Positions 35,813 through 44,088 of a DNA stretch of 64,000 bases are shown here, in pieces. Where the stretch lies: positions 144,444 to 208,443 of the forward strand of contig NZ_BNAO01000006.1 in NCBI RefSeq assembly GCF_014653435.1, written 5' to 3'. The position numbers were made by a program, and so were the translations under genes. The notes below the pieces were generated by a model. It saw nothing but the letters and a program-made list of their open reading frames with translations, was not told the DNA's origin and did no database searches. Each line of letters begins with the position of its first letter. The first letter of the stretch is position 1. Source of the DNA: Alishewanella longhuensis. Lineage in GTDB: Bacteria; Pseudomonadota; Gammaproteobacteria; Enterobacterales; Alteromonadaceae.

Positions 35813-36943
35813 GCGGGGATTGCCCCGCAGCCGGCTAACGGCTTCTTCTAAATACGCCCGTGCGCAGCCATAGTTCAGACGAAAAAAATCTTTATTACCA
35901 AAAGCGCTCCCTGCCGAAGGGCCAACGCCTCGGGCTTCGCACCAGGCTTGGGGATCAGTAACACCTAATTGACTGGCATCGACCCACAATAAAAATGTGG
36001 CGGCAGGCGCAATCACCTGTAATCCCGCTATCTGGTTAATCTCATCGACTAAAAAATCACGATTCTGCTTTAAGTAGGCTAATTGCTGTTGATGCCAGAG
36101 ATCACAATGGCTAAACGCCGCCTGCGTTGCCGTTAACCCTGTTATCGTTACCCAAGGTAACACCCCTTGCGCCGCCTGATTAAAGGCCGCGCGTAATATT
36201 GGATTTGGAATAATGGCAAAGGCCGTACCCAAACCCGCAATATTAAAGGTTTTACTGGCGGCCATTAATGTCACAGAGGTGTCGGCCAATAATGGATGTG
36301 CACTGGCAGGAAAATGTGGCACAGCATCTAAAATTAAATCGCAGTGTATTTCGTCAGAACACACTAAGACGCCATGCTTGCTGCAAATTTGCGCAATGCT
36401 GTCGAGTTCATCTTGCCGCAAGACTGAGCCCAGCGGATTCATAGGATTACACAGCATTAATAAACGCGCCTTGGGATCTGCGGCCGCCTGTTCTAACGCA
36501 GCAAAATCCAAAGTCCATCGCCCGTCTACTAACACAGTGTCGATGCAAATGCGCTCCATATTATTGAGCGCAGGTGCGGCTAGCATCGGCGGGTAATTGG
36601 GCGTGGGTACAATAATTTTATCGCCTGTTTGGCACACTGCTTTAATAAAGAGGTTAAATGCCGGCACAATGCCAGGCGTCCACACCAGCCAACTGGGATC
36701 AATTTGCCAGTTATACTGGCGTTTACACCACGCAACTACGGCAGCAATCGCCTCAATATCATGCTCTGGCAGGGTGTAACCAAAGATGCCCTCGTCAATT
36801 CGCTGATGCAACGCCGTTAAGATCGGTTCGGCACAGCGAAACTCGGTATCGGCAATCCACATGGGTAAGATGTCGGTTCCCTTGTAGCGCTCCCATTTAT
36901 AGGCTTTTGACCGAGTACGATCGGGTTTTTCATTAAAATCCAT
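35783..36943 (-). CDS. MalY/PatB-type PLP C-S lyase, probable OvoB
   Basis: A 386-aa fold-type I PLP enzyme. SKTFNIAGLG carries the Schiff-base Lys (about residue 226), and CNPMNPLGSV, VCSDEIHCDL and RLNYGCAR are the cofactor and carboxylate-binding motifs of the MalY/PatB cystathionine beta-lyase group. In ovothiol synthesis a PLP beta-lyase (OvoB) splits the 5-histidylcysteine sulfoxide to 5-thiohistidine. This gene lies 115 bp upstream of ovoA on the same strand, so that role is likely, although methionine-pathway beta-lyase activity cannot be excluded. The start is ATG 36943. Confidence 0.87.
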   Translation of the reverse strand: MDFNEKPDRTRSKAYKWERYKGTDILPMWIADTEFRCAEPILTALHQRIDEGIFGYTLPEHDIEAIAAVVAWCKRQYNWQIDPSWLVWTPGIVPAFNLFIKAVCQTGDKIIVPTPNYPPMLAAPALNNMERICIDTVLVDGRWTLDFAALEQAAADPKARLLMLCNPMNPLGSVLRQDELDSIAQICSKHGVLVCSDEIHCDLILDAVPHFPASAHPLLADTSVTLMAASKTFNIAGLGTAFAIIPNPILRAAFNQAAQGVLPWVTITGLTATQAAFSHCDLWHQQQLAYLKQNRDFLVDEINQIAGLQVIAPAATFLLWVDASQLGVTDPQAWCEARGVGPSAGSAFGNKDFFRLNYGCARAYLEEAVSRLRGNPRDNKQLITSN

Positions 36944-37077
36944 TATCCGCCTTTGTCTTGGTATGCGCCATTAACGCCAATATTGCTAACAGTATGATAT
37001 AGCATGCTTACAACTGCTTTAATAAAGTGGTACTCGCATACTTTTTATTAGAGTATTAAGCAGCAGAGTAAAAGACA

Positions 37078-38211
37078 TTAGGACTTTCTTGCTGCTGTTT
37101 TAAGCGGTGATACAGCGTTCTTTATGCCATTTAGGGCTGCTTGATTCACTTTTTGACTATGAAATTTGGGGCGTCCGAATAGATATCCCTGCAGCAAGTC
37201 AACGTCGTTATCGATTAGCCATTTTGCCTCGTCTTCTGTCTCTATTCCTTCTGCCACTGTGCTAATACCACTTCTTTTCGCAATACTCACCAGACTAGAA
37301 ACAATATTCTGTTTAAAAACATCATTATGAATATCACGCACCAGTTCCATGTCAATTTTCACGTAATCTGGCCGTATTTTTTGGAGAAGATTTAACCCAG
37401 ACCAACCTGAACCAATATCATCCATGGCCACTTTAAACCCCGCATTCCGATAAAACGCCAAAATTCCTTTTAGATGGTTTAAGTCGCTGCTTTGATGCGT
37501 TTCTGTTACCTCAAATACAATATCAGCTGGCGTTAACCCTAATTCGTAAATTGCCGCTGCTGTAGAGCGTAAGCAATACGAGGGATCATAAATACTTGAA
37601 GGATTGAAATTAATAAACAACTTCCCTCTTAGCTTAGCAGCTGCAAAGTGTTCTACCGCAGAGCGTCTTGCGACCAAATCTAGTGAGAATAGCAAGTCAG
37701 CTTGTTCTGCCAGCCTAAAAGCCAGCTGTGGTGGCACAATACTATTCGTATCATCCCGCATTCTAAACAACCCTTCATACGAATAAACTTTTGGTGTATC
37801 CAATGCACTATGAGCATGAATAATAGGTTGAAACCATGTTTCATAATTTTCCTGCTCGATACTGCTAATCAGCCATTTCGCTTTGTAGCGGTTTATAAGT
37901 ACGTTAAGGGTTGTCATTCGCGCCATGGCATCAATATCTGGCGTTGAATTCGTGGCCATCGTTGTCAGTTTTGTACCAGCTAACTCGGCTTGCTCTAAGG
38001 CGCCATTCACGCCAGTCAGAAAATGAGAAATCAAGGATGTTTTTACATGAACAGAAATACAATGCGAACTCACTTGCTGCGCCATGTAGCTTTGAGCACC
38101 AACATACCTGGCTAATTTAGCGAATGTCTCAGTAGTCGGCACAAAAATCCAGAAGTAAGTATTTTGTTCAAAAAAATAATCGTCTACCGATTCACAATCT
38201 GCACAGTACAT
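37078..38211 (-). CDS. EAL-domain cyclic-di-GMP phosphodiesterase
   Basis: 378 aa from ATG 38211 (AAAGGG upstream); the frame is open further to 38370 but that part has no good start. The N-terminal ~115 aa begin MYCADCESVDDYFFEQN, with a C-x2-C pair, and match no domain I know. The EAL domain follows: EGLFR in place of EALxR, NFNPSSIYD (Mg-binding Asn), FEVTETH, DDIGSGWSGL, KIDMELVR and VAEGIETEDEA, QGYLFGRP. All residues for hydrolysis of c-di-GMP appear present. No GGDEF or TM helix is found. It is probably soluble and regulates motility or biofilm. Confidence 0.87.
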   Translation of the reverse strand: MYCADCESVDDYFFEQNTYFWIFVPTTETFAKLARYVGAQSYMAQQVSSHCISVHVKTSLISHFLTGVNGALEQAELAGTKLTTMATNSTPDIDAMARMTTLNVLINRYKAKWLISSIEQENYETWFQPIIHAHSALDTPKVYSYEGLFRMRDDTNSIVPPQLAFRLAEQADLLFSLDLVARRSAVEHFAAAKLRGKLFINFNPSSIYDPSYCLRSTAAAIYELGLTPADIVFEVTETHQSSDLNHLKGILAFYRNAGFKVAMDDIGSGWSGLNLLQKIRPDYVKIDMELVRDIHNDVFKQNIVSSLVSIAKRSGISTVAEGIETEDEAKWLIDNDVDLLQGYLFGRPKFHSQKVNQAALNGIKNAVSPLKTAARKS

Positions 38212-38376
38212 AGTTAAACCCTTTGTTTTTACGATTTTACTAACTAATGTACGGTCACATTTTGGTACAAGACCATCAACTGTTTTTTTAATTACTGTAA
38301 GAGCGAGCCGGTAAAGCATGTTACCGTCTAAACTGGGAGTAGAGCGAAGATGAATAGCGCTTGAGCGCATTTAATT

Positions 38377-38790
38377 TCATAACGGTTTGGTCATAAAGTA
38401 TTTAGCGCCACCCGCAAACGGATAATCTTGTTGCAGCCAGACAACTTGATAGCCATGACGCAGATAAAAAGGCTGTGCCTGAAAATCAAGGGTATCCAAC
38501 AACACAAAGCGACAACCACGATTTTTTGCTATAGCCTCTGCTTCAATCAACATTGCACTACCCAGGCCTTTACCGCGCTCACTCTCCATAAGCCAAAAGG
38601 ATTCTAAGAAAAACCAATTACCAAAGGTGCGTCCAGCCAACATTGCTACTAATTCACCCTGGGCGTTAAGCTGCTTTAAACCCAAAGCCTGGCGCTTGCT
38701 GGCATCCCAGTGCAGGGCATTAAACTCAGCGATTTTCTGTTTAGCCTGATCAGCAAAGTCACTGCTGTTATCAACGATAAAACCCGTCAT
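38377..38790 (-). CDS. GNAT-family N-acetyltransferase
   Basis: A 137-aa single GNAT domain. The acetyl-CoA loop is ERGKGLGSAMLIEAE, the preceding strand is WFFLESFWLM, and the C-terminal part FVLLDTLDFQAQPFYLRHGYQVV is the usual beta4-beta5 region. The substrate is unknown; the closest flavour is the group of small-molecule or antibiotic-type acetyltransferases. It lies 166 bp upstream of the EAL gene start on the same strand, with no terminator seen between them. Confidence 0.87.
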   Translation of the reverse strand: MTGFIVDNSSDFADQAKQKIAEFNALHWDASKRQALGLKQLNAQGELVAMLAGRTFGNWFFLESFWLMESERGKGLGSAMLIEAEAIAKNRGCRFVLLDTLDFQAQPFYLRHGYQVVWLQQDYPFAGGAKYFMTKPL

Positions 38791-38931
38791 ACAAAACCAA
38801 CTAATATAAACAAGTGCTTTAGTGTAATCGGCGCTTACCTATCGTCACAAGCCAAAAGTATCCACGAGCTGCATATGGCATACTACTTAACGAATTATTG
38901 AGAAATATGTTGTTATCGCACTTTTTCAATA

Positions 38932-38953
38932 CCGCTTAATAAAGCGGGTTTTT
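38932..38953 (+). terminator. Terminator-like hairpin beyond the tRNA-Arg repeats
   Basis: CCGCTT-AATA-AAGCGG followed by GTTTTT fits a plus-strand intrinsic terminator, but no plus-strand gene lies before it. It may be an orphan or act on the minus-strand repeat transcript with a weaker T run. Confidence 0.4.
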
Positions 38954-39025
38954 GCACTCTGTTGTAAATGGCAAATACTCTATGAAATGAGTGGTCTGAA
39001 TGTGTGTTACTGGCGGTTGTTTTTG

Positions 39026-39178
39026 GGCGCACCCATCAGGATTACTCGGGCTATCCTGCCCTCGCCCTGCGGGCCAACTGACGCTGTTCAAAAACGCTCC
39101 CGGCGTTTTTGTCGAAGAAGGTTCAAATCTGCGGATACCACAAAACAAAAAACCGCCGAAATGGCGGTTGTTTGTTTT
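39026..39178 (-). repeat. tRNA-Arg-derived tandem repeat, copy 2 (distal)
   Basis: A 153-bp unit that begins with the 3'-terminal bases of the neighbouring tRNA-Arg (TGGGTGC plus the terminal bases; here CCC replaces CCA). It also holds a copy of the tRNA's intrinsic terminator (about 39144-39169) and a second stem, AAAAACGC/GCGTTTTT. It differs from the proximal copy at about three positions. Confidence 0.9.
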
Positions 39179-39330
39179 GGCGCACCCATCAGGATTACTC
39201 GGGCTATCCTGCCCTAGCCCTGCGGGCCAGCTGACGCTGTTCAAAAACGCTCCCGGCGTTTTTGTCGAAGAAGGTTCAAATCTGCGGATACCACAAAACA
39301 AAAAACCGCCGAAATGGCGGTTGTTTGTTT

Positions 39331-39331
<1 letters not shown>
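39179..39331 (-). repeat. tRNA-Arg-derived tandem repeat, copy 1 (proximal)
   Basis: A 153-bp unit directly following the tRNA gene. It contains the last 19 tRNA bases (AATCCTGATGGGTGCGCCA) as a non-tRNA copy at its far end, a CCGCC-ATTTC-GGCGG terminator and an open minus-strand frame that runs through both copies. The spacing of the tRNA 3' sequence is exactly 153 bp (39026, 39179, 39332). Confidence 0.92.
39297..39322 (-). terminator. Intrinsic terminator of tRNA-Arg
   Basis: On the minus strand CCGCC-ATTTC-GGCGG (39306-39320) is followed by six or more T. It sits 10 bp past the tRNA CCA end. The same hairpin recurs in the next repeat copy at about 39153-39167. Confidence 0.88.
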
Positions 39332-39407
<76 letters not shown>

Positions 39408-39435
39408 AACCGGTGCACTTTTAGTGCGAGGGCGC

Positions 39436-39464
39436 ATTATAGACAGGCTTTGTAACTAAGTCTA
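39436..39464 (-). promoter_or_regulatory. Sigma-70 promoter of tRNA-Arg
   Basis: On the minus strand TAGACT (-35), a 17-bp spacer and a perfect TATAAT (-10) lie about 29 bp before the tRNA. A GC-rich discriminator (GCGCCC) follows, as expected for a stable-RNA promoter under stringent control. Confidence 0.75.
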
Positions 39465-39572
39465 TCGATCGCCTGTTGCTTTTTTAAGCGAACAGTTCTA
39501 ATTGCTTTAGTATCTAAGCGTTACTGCTTATAATCTGTGCTATGTCCGCTACCATAGGCTGCTTAACCTGCC

Positions 39573-41486
39573 ATGACAAAACAGCATCCGGCTTTTACCC
39601 TCTGGCAATGGCTTGCCATTATGTTAGCGGCAATCTTAATGTGGGTTGGTGCTGAGCTCCTGGTGCGCTATGAGCAGCAACGCTTGCAAGCGGAGCAACT
39701 GCAGCAACAACTGACCATTGCCGATAAATTAAGAGCACAATTAGAAACCGAGCTGAATATCCCACTGTACCTTACCGTTGGTTTAGCCTCTTATATCACT
39801 GCCAAAGCGGGGCAAGTTGAAGACGATGAGTTAAACATCTTGCTACCCGGGTTGATCCGGCAAGCTAAACATATCCGCAATATTGGTATCGCCCCCGGGA
39901 ACCGCATTAATTACATTTTTCCGCTAGCGGGTAATGAGCAGGCCTTACACCTCTATTACCCTGACTTAACAGAACAATGGCCAGTGATTGCCGATATTAT
40001 TACTAAGCGCTCCGCCAGACTTGCTGGCCCTATAGTGCTGCGCCAAGGGGGAACGGCTTTTGTCTATCGTTACCCGATATTTATGGCCGACGACAGCTAT
40101 TGGGGGATCATCAGCACGGTAATTGATATTGAACCGATTTGGCGGCAATTAGCCGAAAATACCGCGCGCTTGGGGATAACCATTGCACTGCGTAACCGTT
40201 TAGAAGAAGGAGGCTTTAGCAACAGCTTTTTTGGAGACAATCGACTTTTTCAGGCAAACAATCTGCTATTGAATCTGGCGGTACGGGGTGCTGACTGGCA
40301 AATGGCACTGTCTGCACCTGAACAGGCCTCCACCCGACTCTGGCTGTTAAGGGCTTTTTTATACATAACCGGGTTGGTTATGCTGCTGTTATTATGCCGG
40401 TTATTTCATACACTACAGCGGCTTAAACTTAGCAGCCTGGCATTGCGTGATAATGAGCAAACGCTGCGCAGTATTCATGACAATGTGCTAGATGGCATTA
40501 TGACGGTTGATAATGAGGGTATTATTCAAACTGCCAATCAGAGTTGTTATCGGCTATTGGGATACGGCGCAAACAGCCTACCAGGGCAGCCCTGGTCTAT
40601 ACTGCTCGCGCCAAGTGAACAAGCCATTGCTTTACCTACAAGCAGTACGCTTCCTCAAATTGAAATAGAGTGCAGGGCCCAGCGCGCTAGCGGTGAAATC
40701 TTTGATTTGCTTTTATCGCATAGCACTTTGCCGCTGCATCGCAAACCTCGGCATCTATTAGTGCTACGCGACATCACCGAACGTAAACGCGTAGAGCGCT
40801 TACAAAGTGACTTTGTTGCTACCGTCAGCCACGAACTGCGTACACCGCTGACCGCAATTAACGGCGCTTTGGGGCTGGCAGTGGGTGGCGCCTTGGGCGA
40901 ACTCAGCAACAAACAGCTAAAAATGCTGCAATTAGCCCAACAAAGCTGTACCCAGTTGCATCAGTTAGTAAACGATTTGCTCGACTTTGAAAAGCTACAT
41001 AGCGGTAATATGCCTTTTACTATCACGCCCATTACAATTGACGTATTAATTGCACAATGTATTGCTCAGCTCACGGCGAATCAAACACGCCAAATCACCT
41101 TGCAAAATCCTGGCACACCGCACGGTAAAGTGTTAGCCGATGAAGTACGCCTGCGTCAGGTAATACTTAATTTGCTCTCCAATGCGCTTAAGTTCTCAGC
41201 CCCCGATACCCCGATCGTGGTTGAACTGACATCATTGGCAACCCAGTTAAAAGTAAGTGTTATTGATCAAGGTAAGGGGGTACCGGCGGCCTTTGAACCA
41301 CTGCTATTTAATCGCTTTGCGCAAGCAAATAGTGCCGCAGTGCGCGAACAAGGTGGCACCGGCTTGGGTTTGGCTATATGCAAAGAAATTATTGCGCAAC
41401 TGCATGGTGAGATTGGCTATCAACGTTTAGCGCACGGCAGTTGTTTCTACTTCACCCTACCGCTGGCAAAAGCAGAGCCAGACTGA
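39573..41486 (+). CDS. Hybrid-free sensor histidine kinase with CHASE and PAS domains
   Basis: A 637-aa membrane kinase. TM1 lies at about 12-28. A periplasmic CHASE domain (about 70-225) has LYLTVGLASYITAK and IGIAPGNRINYIFPL; TM2 is at about 256-278. A PAS domain (about 295-400) follows with HDNVLDGIMTVDNEGII. The HisKA box VATVSHELRTPLTAINGALGL puts the phospho-His near 419. The ATPase domain shows NLLSNALKFS, DQGKGVP and GGTGLGLAICKEI. CHASE domains sense extracellular ligands of small size. No response regulator is adjacent, so it is an orphan kinase. It is divergent from the tRNA gene. Confidence 0.92.
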   Translation: MTKQHPAFTLWQWLAIMLAAILMWVGAELLVRYEQQRLQAEQLQQQLTIADKLRAQLETELNIPLYLTVGLASYITAKAGQVEDDELNILLPGLIRQAKHIRNIGIAPGNRINYIFPLAGNEQALHLYYPDLTEQWPVIADIITKRSARLAGPIVLRQGGTAFVYRYPIFMADDSYWGIISTVIDIEPIWRQLAENTARLGITIALRNRLEEGGFSNSFFGDNRLFQANNLLLNLAVRGADWQMALSAPEQASTRLWLLRAFLYITGLVMLLLLCRLFHTLQRLKLSSLALRDNEQTLRSIHDNVLDGIMTVDNEGIIQTANQSCYRLLGYGANSLPGQPWSILLAPSEQAIALPTSSTLPQIEIECRAQRASGEIFDLLLSHSTLPLHRKPRHLLVLRDITERKRVERLQSDFVATVSHELRTPLTAINGALGLAVGGALGELSNKQLKMLQLAQQSCTQLHQLVNDLLDFEKLHSGNMPFTITPITIDVLIAQCIAQLTANQTRQITLQNPGTPHGKVLADEVRLRQVILNLLSNALKFSAPDTPIVVELTSLATQLKVSVIDQGKGVPAAFEPLLFNRFAQANSAAVREQGGTGLGLAICKEIIAQLHGEIGYQRLAHGSCFYFTLPLAKAEPD

Positions 41487-41721
41487 GTTTTTACAGCAAA
41501 AATTTGCACTTGGCAGGCTTTTGTCTTAATTTGTTGGCACTTGGTTGCAAAGCACCGCATTTGGCCAGCTTTTTTGGCATACTGTAACTTGCAATCCAGC
41601 AGCCATGCTGTATGACAATAACAATAACGGTATCCTGACAAGGTGTTACAGGCAGCTTAAGCAGCTAGCTGTTACCAACAGGATATAACGCTATCGGCCA
41701 CCTATCCACGGAGAAAATATC

Positions 41722-43899
41722 ATGCGTAAGACCCTACTCGCTACAGCGATTGGTGCAGTACTCACTTTAAGTGCTTGCTCTGACAATACTGCGCCTACTC
41801 AACAAGCCACCCAAGCAGCTGCCCCTGAGGCTGCAGCCGTTCAGGAAGTTACTGTGAGCAACCCATTTTTTAAGAAAAGCACCCTAACTTACGAAGCGCC
41901 TGACTTTAACGCCATTAAAGATGAGCATTTTTTACCGGCCTTTGAAGAAGGCATGAAGCAGCACCTTGCTGAAATTGAAGCCATTGCCAATAATCCTGAA
42001 GCCGCAACTTTTGAAAATACCTTTGTTGCCATGGAAAAAAGCGGTGAGTTGCTGACCCGTGTCTCACGGGTGTTTTATAACCTGACCGGTACCGATAGCA
42101 ACGAAAAGCGCCGCGAGTTACAAAGAGAATTAGCACCAAAAATGGCTGCTCATTCAGATAATATCAACCTGAACCCGCAGTTATTTGCCCGTATTGAAGC
42201 TGTTTATAATGCCCGTAACGATTTAGGTCTGGACGCTGAATCACTGCGCTTAGTTGAAGTTTACTATGAACGCTTTGTACGCTCAGGCGCCAAGCTGAAT
42301 GACGAACAAAAAACCGCTATTCGCGCCCTGAACGAAGAACATTCTAAGCTTACTAACCAATTCTCACAAAATCTGTTAGCTGAAACAGCTAATATCGCGG
42401 TTGTGGTAGATACGGTTGAAGAATTAGACGGCTTATCTGCTTCGCAAATTGCGGCCGCGGCTAAAGCTGCTGCAGATCGTGGTTATGAAGGTAAATATTT
42501 ACTTAGCATTACCAATACCACGCGCCAGCCTATTTTAACCTCACTGAACAACCGTGAATTACGGCAACGTGTCTGGGAAGCTTCGGCTAACCGCGCTCAG
42601 TCTGGCGAAAACAGTAATACCGACATTGTCGCCCGCTTACCACAGTTACGGGCAGAGCGCGCCAAATTGTTAGGTTATGACAACTGGGCCAGCTTTACCC
42701 TAGAAACCAATATGGCGAAAACACCCAGTGCTGTATTTGATATGCTGGGTTCTATGGTACCGGCAGTAGTGGAAAATACTAAGCAAGAGCAAGCCGCTAT
42801 TCAGGCGATGATCCGCGAAAAAGGTGGTGACTTCGAAGTACAGCCTTGGGATTGGGAATACTACGCTGAGTTCGTACGTCAGGCTAAGTATGATCTGGAC
42901 GAAAACGAAGTTAAAAAATACTTCGAATTTAACCGGGTACTGAAAGATGGCGTGTTCTACTACATGAACCGTTTCTATGGTATTCGTTTTGAGCCACGTC
43001 CAGATTTACCGGTATACCACCCAGACGTTGAAGCCTATGAAGTATTCGATGCCGATGGCAGCAGCATTGCAATCTTCTACGCTGACTACTTTGCCCGCGA
43101 AGGCAAACGTGGTGGTGCCTGGATGAGCGCTTTTGTTGGCCAGTCACACCTAACAGGGCAAAAGCCTGTGGTAGTGAATGTGATGAACATTCCAAAAGCA
43201 CCAGATGGTAAGCCAACACTGATTAGCTACGATCATACCACTACTATTTTCCACGAGCTGGGACATGGCGTACACGGTATTTTCTCTAACGTAAAATACC
43301 CAACCTTAGCCATGACCGCAGTATCACGTGACTTCGTCGAGTTCCCGTCTACTTTTGAAGAAGACTGGGCGCAACACCCAGAAGTACTGGGTAACTATGC
43401 GAAACACTATGAAACAGGTGAACCTATTCCTGCTGACTTGTTAGATAAAGTAATGCGCTCACGCAGCTTTAACCAGGGCTTTGACACGCTGGAATATATC
43501 TCTGCTGCCTTACTGGATATGGAATGGCACTCTCTGCCGGGCAATGCGCCACTGCAAAATCCGCAAGAGTTCGAAGCTGCTGCGCTGAAAAAGCATGGGG
43601 TAGATTTAGCTGCTGTACCACCACGTTATAAGTCTAATTTCTTCTCACACTCTATGGGCGGCGGCTACTCAGCTGGTTACTATGCTTACATGTGGAGTGA
43701 AATTTTAGCCGCTGATGCCTTTGCCCATGTGCAAAAGAATGGTGGTTTAACCCGTGAGAACGGTGATCATTATCGTAAGAATATTCTGGCAGTAGGTAAC
43801 TCACGGCCAACAATGGACTCTTACAAAGCCTTCCGCGGTCAGGAGCCAACAACGGATGCGCTATTAATCCGTCGTGGTTTAAAAACCAAGATAGACTAA
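41722..43899 (+). CDS. dcp: M3 family peptidyl-dipeptidase (Dcp-like) lipoprotein
   Basis: A 725-aa zinc peptidase. The signal ends in lipobox LSAC, so unlike cytoplasmic E. coli Dcp it is an exported lipoprotein. The zinc site is FHELGHGVHGIF (HELGH at about 511-515) with the third ligand Glu in DFVEFPSTFEE. The segment RSRSFNQGFDTLEYIS and the Tyr/His-rich YKSNFFSHSMGGGYSAGYYAYMW region is typical of the M3 substrate site. It removes C-terminal dipeptides or cleaves short peptides in the periplasm. It is a single-gene unit with GGAG upstream of ATG 41722, closed by two hairpins. Confidence 0.93.
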   Translation: MRKTLLATAIGAVLTLSACSDNTAPTQQATQAAAPEAAAVQEVTVSNPFFKKSTLTYEAPDFNAIKDEHFLPAFEEGMKQHLAEIEAIANNPEAATFENTFVAMEKSGELLTRVSRVFYNLTGTDSNEKRRELQRELAPKMAAHSDNINLNPQLFARIEAVYNARNDLGLDAESLRLVEVYYERFVRSGAKLNDEQKTAIRALNEEHSKLTNQFSQNLLAETANIAVVVDTVEELDGLSASQIAAAAKAAADRGYEGKYLLSITNTTRQPILTSLNNRELRQRVWEASANRAQSGENSNTDIVARLPQLRAERAKLLGYDNWASFTLETNMAKTPSAVFDMLGSMVPAVVENTKQEQAAIQAMIREKGGDFEVQPWDWEYYAEFVRQAKYDLDENEVKKYFEFNRVLKDGVFYYMNRFYGIRFEPRPDLPVYHPDVEAYEVFDADGSSIAIFYADYFAREGKRGGAWMSAFVGQSHLTGQKPVVVNVMNIPKAPDGKPTLISYDHTTTIFHELGHGVHGIFSNVKYPTLAMTAVSRDFVEFPSTFEEDWAQHPEVLGNYAKHYETGEPIPADLLDKVMRSRSFNQGFDTLEYISAALLDMEWHSLPGNAPLQNPQEFEAAALKKHGVDLAAVPPRYKSNFFSHSMGGGYSAGYYAYMWSEILAADAFAHVQKNGGLTRENGDHYRKNILAVGNSRPTMDSYKAFRGQEPTTDALLIRRGLKTKID

Positions 43900-43910
43900 T
43901 CGTTGCCACC

Positions 43911-43935
43911 CCCGAGCTAGCCAGGCTAGCTCGGG
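43911..43935. repeat. Perfect palindrome after the M3 peptidase gene
   Basis: CCCGAGCTAGCC-A-GGCTAGCTCGGG is a 12-bp inverted repeat with a single central base, 11 bp past the stop codon. No T run follows, so it may act as an RNA 3' stabiliser or protein-binding site ahead of the true terminator. Confidence 0.7.
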
Positions 43936-43955
43936 ACTAAGACAAAACACCAAGC

Positions 43956-43985
43956 AAAAAGCCTCTGATTAACAGAGGCTTTTTT
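43956..43985 (+). terminator. Intrinsic terminator of the M3 peptidase gene
   Basis: AAAAAGCCTCTG-ATTAA-CAGAGGCTTTTT: a 7-bp GC-containing stem extended by A-T pairs and a T run. It works on the plus strand, and the A run on the left would also serve the minus strand. Confidence 0.92.
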
Positions 43986-44088
43986 GTTGCAGGGCTATCT
44001 ATCTTGGCTGTCTACCTTGGCTTGGCTATCTAAATTTTTGGCTACGCCTTGTGTCTTGGCGCTGGGTGTTAGCTAAGCTGAAGCAGTA

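Noticed and set aside
41530..41550. TGGCACTTGGTTGCA, resembling a sigma-54 promoter before the M3 peptidase gene
   Set aside because: The GG to GC spacing is one base short (N9 in place of N10), which sigma-54 does not tolerate. There is no activator-type site nearby.
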